From NCBI GenBank assembly GCA_002381765.1, contig DFXX01000025.1, positions 22,676 to 39,320 on the forward strand: DNA of 16,645 nt, written 5' to 3'. Made by a program: the position numbers and the translations under genes. Below are positions 1 through 7,176 of the stretch, in pieces. Under the pieces are notes generated by a model. That model was not told where the DNA came from. It did no database searches and saw only the letters and a list, made by a program, of their open reading frames with translations. The DNA is from Bacteriovoracaceae bacterium UBA4097. Lineage in GTDB: Bacteria; Bdellovibrionota; Bacteriovoracia; Bacteriovoracales; Bacteriovoracaceae. Each line of letters starts with the position of its first letter. Position 1 is the first letter of the stretch.

Positions 1-226
1 TTTTAAATTCTTCTTTAAGTTCAATTTTAAGAGCATCTTGTGCCTTGGCATGGACTTTCTTCATCTCACCATGGGCCAGGGCCACGCCAGCATCCTGAAG
101 GGATATGTCTTCAGATCCATGATTTTTTACTTTGAGCTCACCCTTTACAATGGAGCCTTGCTGCCAGCTCTCACCGACAGCATCAAGACTCCATTCAAGT
201 GGTTTATTGAAGAAAACACCTTTCAT
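1..226 (-). CDS. Partial CDS, N-terminal 75 residues, beta-sandwich/arrestin-like protein of unknown function
   Basis: A leftward reading frame opens with ATG at 226 and stays open to the window edge, so only the first 75 codons are visible. It begins MKGVFFNKPLEWSLDAVGES and continues with GELKVKNHGSED and a Lys-rich stretch around MKKVHAKAQDA. There is no signal peptide, so it is probably cytoplasmic. The alternating hydrophobic pattern and the phrase 'KGELKVKNHG' resemble beta-sandwich (Spo0M/arrestin-like) domains, but this is an impression and I assign no function. The start lies 4 bases after the stop codon of the protease gene to its right, which suggests one transcript; the AGG just before the start overlaps that stop. 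Any reading on the opposite strand here looks like a shadow. Confidence 0.6.
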   Translation of the reverse strand, partial: MKGVFFNKPLEWSLDAVGESWQQGSIVKGELKVKNHGSEDISLQDAGVALAHGEMKKVHAKAQDALKIELKEEFK

Positions 227-230
227 CTGA

Positions 231-1085
231 TTACCTAGGAAGCTCGCATCCAGGGATTGAGAGATCAAGCTCAAATGATGGAGTTAGACAGGTGTAAACA
301 TTATAAGTTTGCTGGCCATAAGTCGCACCAGAGTTAACAGAGATTTCTCCATCTTCACTTACTTCGCAAGGATTATTCATGGCACATCTCTTACCACTTT
401 CATTGGCAGTGTTATTAACACCAATGGCCTTACGCTCACCCTTAGCAATGATCGGAGAGCCAGAGCTTCCACCGATAGTGTCGCATGTTCTGGTGTAACG
501 GATAGAGTTGGTGAAGGTCCAGTTACTTTCTTTTAAAGCGAAGACGAATCCATCAATATCGCAGCTCCAGCCGCGGTCCCAGTAACCAGAGATGATTTCA
601 ATAGACTGGTTAGCAAGTGGGTGAACGGTATCAAGCAAAAGAGGACGAATTCCAGTGGTCTCAAGGATTTCAGCATACGACTGGTCAAGCTCATAAAGAG
701 CAAGATCGGTATTAGTCATAGTTGCGTAGATGACCTTGGTTGATTTGATATTATGAAGCTTCATCTTTTTGTCATAAAGACCCATTCTTCGAGTAACTTT
801 CTTATCTAAAATGACTTCACCTGGCTTCAAGAATCCGCCCCAACGCTCATAGCAGTGACCATTGGTCATAACAACTGCTTTAGCAGTGACTGGCATTCCA
901 CTAAAAGCAATTAATGAACCTGAGCAGTTTGAAAGCTTAACGATGCCTTCAAAGTCATAGCCCATAGAATCTAATGGGAAATTATTCTTTAAATGCGCCT
1001 TAGCAAGGGCGTCAAAGGGAGCTTCCGGAAAGGCAAAGGCAGATGATGCGGAGAATATAAGTGAGAGTAATAAGATGAATTTCAA
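231..1085 (-). CDS. Secreted trypsin-like serine protease
   Basis: This is an exported protease of the chymotrypsin fold, probably periplasmic or secreted. I chose a TTG start at 1085: the sequence GGAGG lies 5 bases before it, and the protein then opens MKFILLLSLIFSASSAFA, a clean signal peptide. An ATG at 1097 would put that Shine-Dalgarno sequence inside the gene. Numbering from 1097, the triad is visible as His81 (TNGHC), Asp131 (TNTDLAL) and Ser212 (GGSSGSP). Eight cysteines in the mature part suggest disulfides. The mature length, about 265 residues, is usual for the family. There is no PDZ domain, so it is not a DegP/HtrA protein. Its substrate is unknown. Secreted trypsin-like proteases are numerous in predatory bacteria, but a role in predation is only an inference. 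Confidence 0.85.
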   Translation of the reverse strand: MKFILLLSLIFSASSAFAFPEAPFDALAKAHLKNNFPLDSMGYDFEGIVKLSNCSGSLIAFSGMPVTAKAVVMTNGHCYERWGGFLKPGEVILDKKVTRRMGLYDKKMKLHNIKSTKVIYATMTNTDLALYELDQSYAEILETTGIRPLLLDTVHPLANQSIEIISGYWDRGWSCDIDGFVFALKESNWTFTNSIRYTRTCDTIGGSSGSPIIAKGERKAIGVNNTANESGKRCAMNNPCEVSEDGEISVNSGATYGQQTYNVYTCLTPSFELDLSIPGCELPR

Positions 1086-1184
1086 AAGAACCTCCATAAT
1101 AGGTGAGCAAAAATGTTAACAAAGGCTTTTGCCCCTTGTCTTCCAATTAAAGCTGTCATTACGGATTAAATGTACCTTCTGGCC

Positions 1185-1976
1185 TTATAACTCTTCGCCT
1201 AAGGGTTCAAATAAGGGAGCTAGATCACCTAATTCCTTAGACTCAGCGAGTAAGGAGATAAGGTCTTGATCCAGAATCTTATAGAGATCGTGAAAGTTGT
1301 CGAGAACATAGTAGAGAGGCTGAGGTATATCGATGCGATAAGGCGTTCTGAGTGCCGTGAGTGAATCAAAGGCATTTCTTACGGGAACATCGGTATCGAT
1401 GGAGTAAACAGTTTCATGAATAGAGGAGAGAATTCCCCCTCCATAGGCCTTGATACTGTTGTCTTGCTTTAAAAGTCCAAATTCGATGGTAAACCAAAAA
1501 AGCCTGAAGAGCCTTCTTCTGTCTTTTGAATCTATCGAGAGAGCAAGTTTACCGAATTCCTCCATGAAGTTTGCATACTCCTTGAAGGTGAGTAAGGGGA
1601 CATGTCCATAGAACTCATGAAAGATGTCGGGCTCTTCGATATAATCCAACTCTTCGGGAATGCGAATAAAGCTAGCGGCAGGAAACTTTTTATTAGCGAG
1701 GAGAGTGAAGAAATCTTTGGCAGGTATGAGAGCAGGTACTATTTCTACTTCCCAGCCAGTGAAATCTTTTAAGCGACGATTGATTTCAGCGTGCTGAGGA
1801 ACACGGTCTTGAGGAAAGCCAATTCTCTCCAATCCTTCCAGGAATTCACGAGAGGCCCTGGTTCTCACTATCTCGGATTGACGAGTATGAAGCTTATTCC
1901 AGGTCGCATTCTCGTCTGAGGTCCAGTGGATAATACCCTGTAAATTTGGCTGCTTAGATAGATATTTTGTTTTCAT
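1185..1976 (-). CDS. phhA: Phenylalanine 4-hydroxylase, pterin- and iron-dependent
   Basis: The product converts L-phenylalanine to L-tyrosine with O2 and a tetrahydropterin cofactor, in the cytoplasm. It is the catalytic domain only (263 residues), as in other bacterial enzymes; the N-terminal regulatory ACT domain of animal enzymes is absent. The non-haem iron ligands are visible: His120 and His125 in DIFHEFYGHVP and Glu165 in FWFTIEFGLL. The later AYGGGILSS segment matches the substrate/pterin pocket of the family. I chose the ATG at 1976 because GGGAGA lies just before it; a longer frame reaches back to 2114, but the extra 46 residues are hydrophobic and unlike the family. No pterin carbinolamine dehydratase (phhB), the usual recycling partner, is seen in this window. 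A TATAAT box lies 16 bases upstream. Confidence 0.93.
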   Translation of the reverse strand: MKTKYLSKQPNLQGIIHWTSDENATWNKLHTRQSEIVRTRASREFLEGLERIGFPQDRVPQHAEINRRLKDFTGWEVEIVPALIPAKDFFTLLANKKFPAASFIRIPEELDYIEEPDIFHEFYGHVPLLTFKEYANFMEEFGKLALSIDSKDRRRLFRLFWFTIEFGLLKQDNSIKAYGGGILSSIHETVYSIDTDVPVRNAFDSLTALRTPYRIDIPQPLYYVLDNFHDLYKILDQDLISLLAESKELGDLAPLFEPLGEEL

Positions 1977-1992
1977 ATGTTCTCCCATCCCT

Positions 1993-1998
1993 ATTATA
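1993..1998 (-). promoter_or_regulatory. Candidate -10 box for phhA
   Basis: A perfect TATAAT on the minus strand lies 16 bases before the phhA start codon, with the GGGAGA ribosome site between them. The best -35 match, TTGGCC, is 20 bases away, which is wide. Transcription would start near 1986 and give a very short leader. The 142-base gap after the acyltransferase gene supports a separate promoter for phhA. Confidence 0.4.
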
Positions 1999-2118
1999 GC
2001 TGGAAATGAAAAAACGATGGCCAAAAAGTTTAAGTGATTTGGAGGAATGATTAGGGAAGGGGAGACAAAAAAAAGCTTAAAGGTTAGTTCACGGAAAGTT
2101 ATCACTAGGGGCATTTTT

Positions 2119-2811
2119 CTATTTATTCCATGTCACAGTAGGGCAGTCATTTTCCAATCTTCTTTGAAGATCCTGAACCATGCTTAATTTCTTTTCGCGA
2201 GGAGAACCTGTAAAGGAGCTTTTGTACTCTTTAAGATTAAAGTAGGCGAAGTTCATACTGATAGGACGAAAAAGTTTCGGGAAGTGCTGACCAGGAGATT
2301 GGATATGATGAAGCCCACCGGAAAAGCATAATACCATTCCACCTTCATTCATGCTCTCAATGATATCTGCCACCCCACCCTGAACGGTCATGGGTTTTCC
2401 TCGCTTATCCAGTCCATTGAGTCTTTTCATGCGACCTTCAGGAGCGATCATGACAATGGATTCAGGACGTATAGAATTTAAATATGTGGACCAGGAAGAG
2501 TCCTTTTTTCGAGTCACTGAAGCAATATTAGGAACCATGAGTTTCCAGAAAGTTCCAACAATAGGTCGCTTCAAGGTGATGTCAGCACCTGGAACATTGG
2601 CATTTCCCGCTAAGTGCCAAAGAAAATCATAACTTACGGCCTGCAGATAGATTGGTTCATAGAGAGAAGTATGATTTAGAAAAACGATCAGTCTTGCCTT
2701 TTTAAACGGCTTTTCTGGATGTTTGGTTATCCATTTAAAGTTTCCTCTGAAAAAGACATGAGAGACAGTCTTAACAGTGGCCAGAAGGAGAAAGGCTATT
2801 ATTCTTCGCAT
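2119..2811 (-). CDS. PlsC-like lysophospholipid/glycerolipid acyltransferase
   Basis: This is a membrane-associated acyltransferase of the PlsC (1-acylglycerol-3-phosphate acyltransferase) superfamily, which transfers acyl chains in lipid synthesis or remodelling. The N-terminal segment (about residues 3-20) is hydrophobic and could anchor it to the inner membrane. Motif I reads NHTSLYEP (residues 46-53): the catalytic His47 is present, but the usual Asp of HX4D is Glu52. Motif III reads APEGRMKR (123-130), matching the EGxxR phosphate-binding block. At 230 residues it is about the usual size. The acceptor cannot be told from the sequence; a variant lipid substrate is possible. The start has only a weak ribosome site. 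It is divergent from the metal exporter gene, and phhA lies 142 bases downstream. Confidence 0.8.
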   Translation of the reverse strand: MRRIIAFLLLATVKTVSHVFFRGNFKWITKHPEKPFKKARLIVFLNHTSLYEPIYLQAVSYDFLWHLAGNANVPGADITLKRPIVGTFWKLMVPNIASVTRKKDSSWSTYLNSIRPESIVMIAPEGRMKRLNGLDKRGKPMTVQGGVADIIESMNEGGMVLCFSGGLHHIQSPGQHFPKLFRPISMNFAYFNLKEYKSSFTGSPREKKLSMVQDLQRRLENDCPTVTWNK

Positions 2812-2918
2812 GAGTTCGTTTTCTTAATTGTTAATGCTAAAAAAGATTAACCTGTTTTGTGGAATCAGACTACTTCCTTTCCTTAAGAAATTTGATAGAC
2901 TTGAGTTCAGGAGTCATT

Positions 2919-3857
2919 ATGCAAGAGCACTGTACGATTGAGCACAAAGATAGCGGAATTTTTCTGGCCAATGAGAAAAAGATTAAATGGGTTGTGCTGA
3001 TTACTTTTGTCACCATGATTTTTGAAATCGCAGTGGGATATTGGTCTGAATCCATGGCCCTGTTGGCCGATGGCTGGCATATGGCCTCCCATACACTTGC
3101 CTTATTTCTCTCCCTCATCGTTTATTATCTCTACCGTCATCCAAAATTTCGTTCTTCCTTTACCTTCGGGGGAGGAAAGATTCTCTCCCTGGGTGGATAT
3201 ACCAGTGCTTTGTTTCTGGTGATCATTGCTGGTTCCATGATCTACGAATCTATTCATCGCTTCTATGAAACCTCTAACATTCAATACAATGAGGCCATTG
3301 CAGTTGCTGTGGGAGGTTTAATCGTTAATCTTATCTGTGCCTGGATACTACATAACTCAAGTGATGATCATCATCATCATCATCAACATGATCATGGGCA
3401 TGGTCACAGTTGCGGACATGATCACCATCATGGACACAGTCATGCCAAAGATCACAATCATGAGAGTACCTATGTTCATATTCTTACAGACGCGCTGACT
3501 TCAGTCCTTGCCATCATCGCTCTTACTCTTGGTATGTGGAAAGGATGGTCCTGGCTAGACCCTGCGGTGGGAATCTTAGGTGGGGTCGTAGTCTTTAAAT
3601 GGTCCTTAGGTCTTATACGTCAAAGCGGAATGGATCTGCTGGATGCTCATGAAGTAACTGTTGATAGAGAAAGATTATTAAAAGTCCTTGAGCAAGATGG
3701 CTCAAAGGTCATGGATATTCATCTCTGGAAATTGTCTCCCGACCAGATTGGCTGCGAACTTATTATAAGAAGTAATCAGGCCCAAAAGTCTGCAGATTAT
3801 CGAGATCTTATACAGCAGGACTTCAATATTCACCACCTCATCATTGAAGTGGTTTAG
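2919..3857 (+). CDS. dmeF: DmeF-like cation diffusion facilitator (divalent metal exporter)
   Basis: This inner-membrane antiporter exports divalent metal ions (Co, Ni, Zn or Fe type) in exchange for protons. I chose the ATG at 2919, preceded by CAGGAG with a 5-base spacer, giving 312 residues; a frame from 2859 adds 20 unlikely residues. About six membrane segments are visible. The metal site residues lie in segment 2 (LLADGWHMASH, residues 48-58, Asp51/His54/His58) and segment 5 (YVHILTDA, His187 and Asp191); the DGWHMASH form is characteristic of DmeF. Between segments 4 and 5 is a His-rich cytoplasmic loop (residues 151-181, 17 of 31 His). The protein ends with the usual small cytoplasmic domain. 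No metal regulator gene is adjacent. Its last 17 bases overlap the end of the convergent ABC1 gene. Confidence 0.9.
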   Translation: MQEHCTIEHKDSGIFLANEKKIKWVVLITFVTMIFEIAVGYWSESMALLADGWHMASHTLALFLSLIVYYLYRHPKFRSSFTFGGGKILSLGGYTSALFLVIIAGSMIYESIHRFYETSNIQYNEAIAVAVGGLIVNLICAWILHNSSDDHHHHHQHDHGHGHSCGHDHHHGHSHAKDHNHESTYVHILTDALTSVLAIIALTLGMWKGWSWLDPAVGILGGVVVFKWSLGLIRQSGMDLLDAHEVTVDRERLLKVLEQDGSKVMDIHLWKLSPDQIGCELIIRSNQAQKSADYRDLIQQDFNIHHLIIEVV

Positions 3858-6633
3858 TACCGCGTCTTAGTAGTCCATGCATCATTCGTTGAATGAGCTC
3901 ATCCGTTGAGAGTGGGAGCAAATTCATCTCGAAGCGATTTCTCTTAATCATTGTTTTTAACCAGGAAATAATCAAAGTAAAGGTGATGACCCTTACCCTG
4001 TGAAGAGTTCCCAGTGTGTATTGCCCCACTTTTTCGTGTCCAATCGTTTTACTAAGAATGAAAAAGTGCCCTTGTTGCCGGCGCTCAAATCGCTCTTCAA
4101 AATGGATGAGAAGTTTCCAGAGGAACCGATTGGTCTTGGAGACCGTCATAAAGCTTGAGGTCCAGATATTGCTATAGCGGCTGGCAAACAGGGCGCGTGC
4201 GGCGAGCTTTACTTCTCCAATAAGAATGCTTTCTTTGACCGATCGTTTACTGGGAGAGCTATTCCAGCCTTCCACCACATACCAATAATTTTCTAAAGAG
4301 TGCCTGCGAAGCTGCTCAAGACATTCCACCAGACACATGGTGTATCCAATACCTTGAAGCTTCACATACTCCTGACGCTCTTTAAGCCATTCCTTACTAG
4401 GGGCTTCCACGATGTACTTCACGGAAGCAGGTTTTGTTTCAGTTAAAACCTCAAGTCTCAGGTGGGTGCTTCGAATAAGAGAGCTTCCGTCCGTCGCTAG
4501 AGCAAGGTGGTTATTTTCTTCGGGAGACGTTCTAATAAGTTCAATGTTACAAACATTCTCTTCATTCAAGAGGTCAACAGCTTCTTCAATGGCAGCGAGA
4601 TCTCTTTCATCCAAAGTAGGCCCCACTTCTTGCTCGGGAGAGTGCCTGACCATATCGAAGGCCAGGGGGAGAGCAGCTCGCATTACTTTGAAGGGGCCGA
4701 TGGAGAGAATCTGCCTGATAAGCATGCGCCATCCGAATTGCTTCTGGAAGACTTGTCCGAAGTTATGTCGGCTGGAGATAGCGGTAGCAGTGAGATAAAT
4801 TTGAGTTAAGCCTCGCAGTGAGGCCTGGACTTCAATCTTGAGATTGATATTTGTCTCTCCCAAAAGACGCACAAAGTCCGAGAGATAACGAATAAAGGCC
4901 CCTTCGTTTCCATTTTCAATAAAATCTCGAATTAATTTTTGGTTACGCTCAGACTTGAGCTCTTCTGGATTTTCCACCAGGCCTTTTAAACTGTTGATAA
5001 TGCCTTTGTGATCACTCAAGATAAGCCGATAAATAAAGCTGATAAAAATTTTGATGGTTGATTTATCCCAGTTGAAGCAAGGATTTAAATCGATCAGTTT
5101 CACCTGGAGGTGATCCGGATCATAAAGGATATTGCCGGCATGAGGATCGGCCCAGATAATACCTTTTTGAAACATAAGGTAGAGGTAGGCATCGGAGACT
5201 AGATCAGCAATACTCATCCTTTCGAGATAGCGAGAATGAACGACAGAGGTGATCTTTTCTCCGTGAATTCTCTCCATCATGGAGACATCGGCCTCAACAT
5301 GGAAGTATTGAGGAGTTTGTAGGTCAAATTTTCCTTTAAGGGCCTCTTTAACCTTTTCTGCATTTCTTTTCTCGATCCTGAAATCGAGCTCACTGATGCT
5401 TTGGGCTGCATAATTGATGATGGTTCTCTTCAGGGCCAGGATTAATGAGCTAACTTCCTCTTGTTCATAGGGGGAGAGTTCAGTGAGAGGCAAAGTCTCA
5501 TCCAGAAGAGTGAGAATATTTAGCAGGGTTTCTTTCTGCTCTTCAAAGAGAAGTGTGAGGCCAGGTCTTTGAACCTTAAGAAGTATGGAATTATTGGTAT
5601 TGAGTTTTCTCTTTCCTAATTCAGTTAGTTTAAATTCATAAATCGCACCGACTGAAGCTCCAGCAAAAGCGTTCTGCATGACATCGGGAATTTCTATATA
5701 GTTTTTAATTCTCCTCCATGCCGGTCTCTCTAGAATTTCCATCACATATTCCCAGGATTTCTCCTGGCTGCCGAAAATTCCTCCCAGACGATCTTGCTGA
5801 TGCTTGAGTTCTCGTGCCAGAGATGGAGGAGCAAGTTCTGCTAAGACTTGAGCAATCTTTACATAAAGTCCACCCAGTTCTTGAAGAATGATGGAGACAA
5901 TTCGCCCATAGCTCAGCTCTGATCTTGGGGTGCAGAGGATTCCAATGAGAGAGGTCATGCACTTATCGGGAGGAAGGTGATGAACGGCTTCATCGATTAG
6001 AGGGAGTAGGAGATTTCTTCCTTTAATATTATTTTTTAAGACCTGAACGAGCTGGGGTCTTACACTCCTTAGATAGAAGTGATGCATGATCTTTTGGGTT
6101 AGATCTGTGAGTCTTTGTCCCTCTTCTTCTGGAAGTTCATAAAGGGCAGTGAAAAGCGGTTCTTTGAGGTAGGGAATAATTTCAACAGCTTCTTCAGAGA
6201 AAACCGGAAAAAGATTAAATAAGGGGATAAATCTCTTACCCAGAACAATTGCCATATCCTCGATAAGATCGGCCTGGTCGATGAGTTGAAAGACTTCAGG
6301 ATGCTTTCCTAAAGTATCAAATGACTTATTAAAAAAGGTCGTGAGAAACAGAGCGAGTTTTTTCTCATCCCACATCTTCTGGTTGTATTTATCGATTCCC
6401 ATGGTTTGAAGAGAATCGATGGTGGCATCCAAATCAGGAGGAAGCTCAAACTCCGGATCAAAACCATAGTGAACCATGTCACGCACAATGACTGCCCAGG
6501 CCCGCTTTCTTTCGTGGTCAGGAATAGGATCGAAGTTGACCTTCGATATGGCCTTTGCAAGATAGGATCCTAAACAATGGGAATAATTCTTACTTTCAAT
6601 GGCAAGATCTGAAATCCAGGTGAGCTCTTTCAT
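3841..6633 (-). CDS. ABC1/UbiB-family atypical kinase-like protein with long N- and C-terminal extensions
   Basis: The core (about residues 245-610) belongs to the ABC1/UbiB/COQ8 atypical kinase family, whose members are ATPases or kinases acting in quinone and lipid metabolism. Visible motifs in order: VKIAQ (258-262, family KxGQ), AGASVGAIYE (324-333, the A-rich loop, family AAASIGQV), ATP lysine Lys353 with VQRPG, ELDFRIEKRNAE (415-426), RIHGEKI (455-461), ADPHAGNILY (495-504) and IDLN (514-517, in place of IDFG). Lys, Asp and Asn of the active site are kept, but three blocks deviate. At 930 residues it is far longer than UbiB (about 550): roughly 240 residues precede the core and 320 follow it, and I do not recognise either part. 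The start at 6633 has a good GAGGGAGA ribosome site. It follows the receiver gene by 50 bases on the same strand. Confidence 0.85.
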   Translation of the reverse strand: MKELTWISDLAIESKNYSHCLGSYLAKAISKVNFDPIPDHERKRAWAVIVRDMVHYGFDPEFELPPDLDATIDSLQTMGIDKYNQKMWDEKKLALFLTTFFNKSFDTLGKHPEVFQLIDQADLIEDMAIVLGKRFIPLFNLFPVFSEEAVEIIPYLKEPLFTALYELPEEEGQRLTDLTQKIMHHFYLRSVRPQLVQVLKNNIKGRNLLLPLIDEAVHHLPPDKCMTSLIGILCTPRSELSYGRIVSIILQELGGLYVKIAQVLAELAPPSLARELKHQQDRLGGIFGSQEKSWEYVMEILERPAWRRIKNYIEIPDVMQNAFAGASVGAIYEFKLTELGKRKLNTNNSILLKVQRPGLTLLFEEQKETLLNILTLLDETLPLTELSPYEQEEVSSLILALKRTIINYAAQSISELDFRIEKRNAEKVKEALKGKFDLQTPQYFHVEADVSMMERIHGEKITSVVHSRYLERMSIADLVSDAYLYLMFQKGIIWADPHAGNILYDPDHLQVKLIDLNPCFNWDKSTIKIFISFIYRLILSDHKGIINSLKGLVENPEELKSERNQKLIRDFIENGNEGAFIRYLSDFVRLLGETNINLKIEVQASLRGLTQIYLTATAISSRHNFGQVFQKQFGWRMLIRQILSIGPFKVMRAALPLAFDMVRHSPEQEVGPTLDERDLAAIEEAVDLLNEENVCNIELIRTSPEENNHLALATDGSSLIRSTHLRLEVLTETKPASVKYIVEAPSKEWLKERQEYVKLQGIGYTMCLVECLEQLRRHSLENYWYVVEGWNSSPSKRSVKESILIGEVKLAARALFASRYSNIWTSSFMTVSKTNRFLWKLLIHFEERFERRQQGHFFILSKTIGHEKVGQYTLGTLHRVRVITFTLIISWLKTMIKRNRFEMNLLPLSTDELIQRMMHGLLRRGTKPLQ

Positions 6634-6683
6634 TTATCTCCCTCTTCAATCAGAGCAGAGTGTACAAAAAAAAACTAAAACGC

Positions 6684-7073
6684 CTAGGTATATTGGGCCG
6701 AGAGTCCAAGCTCTGACTCGATGAGCACTTGAAGTTTTTGAAAGTCGAAGGGTTTAGAGAGAAAGTTTTTGATGCCGCAGTCATGCATAATGGACTTGTA
6801 TTCGGTGGGTTCATACCCGCTAATAAGATAGATTGGTGTCCTGCATCCTAGAGACTTTATGATCTGGCAGAGCTCTATTCCAGATATACCAGGCATATTG
6901 ATATCGCTTAGAATGAGATCGGTTTTTTCATTCTGAAACCATCCAAGGAACTGTTTTGAGTCAGAAAAAAAGTTTAGGTGGAGTAATTTCTTTTCGATAA
7001 ATGAGGCCAGCATCATGGAATAAATGCCTTCCATTTCGGGCTCATCATCGATGATAGCGATTACTTTCGACAC
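6684..7073 (-). CDS. Single-domain response regulator (CheY-like receiver)
   Basis: This cytoplasmic phospho-receiver consists of the receiver domain alone (129 residues), with no output domain. The acidic pair is DDEPE (Asp9-Asp10), the phosphorylation site is Asp57 in ILSDINMPG, the switch Ser is Ser85 in LISGYEP, and the conserved Lys is Lys107 in LSKPFD, followed by the usual PF. I chose the GTG at 7073 because GGGAG lies 5 bases before it and the protein then begins directly with the first beta-strand; an ATG at 7109 would add 12 residues with no ribosome site. There is no histidine kinase gene nearby, so its phosphodonor is unknown. It probably shares a transcript with the ABC1-like gene 50 bases downstream; a long T-run lies between them but without a stem, so I do not call a terminator. 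Confidence 0.9.
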   Translation of the reverse strand: MSKVIAIIDDEPEMEGIYSMMLASFIEKKLLHLNFFSDSKQFLGWFQNEKTDLILSDINMPGISGIELCQIIKSLGCRTPIYLISGYEPTEYKSIMHDCGIKNFLSKPFDFQKLQVLIESELGLSAQYT

Positions 7074-7176
7074 TCTTTCTCCCACAAAAAATAATGAATT
7101 CTGAATCACTATTATCTGTTTAAGCGCAGAGCTGCTAGATAATACATCTTACACAGGCCAAATTTTGCCATAAGAC

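Noticed and set aside
38..238. Plus-strand frame of 66 codons at the left edge
   Set aside because: It is opposite a better minus-strand frame that is spaced 4 bases from the protease gene and runs to the edge without a stop.
4412..4809. Two overlapping plus-strand frames inside the ABC1-like gene
   Set aside because: They lie antisense to a well-supported gene, lack ribosome sites and show no family resemblance.
6661..6683. Run of nine A (T on the minus strand) after the response regulator gene, as a terminator
   Set aside because: No stem precedes the T-run on the minus strand, so an intrinsic terminator is not supported.
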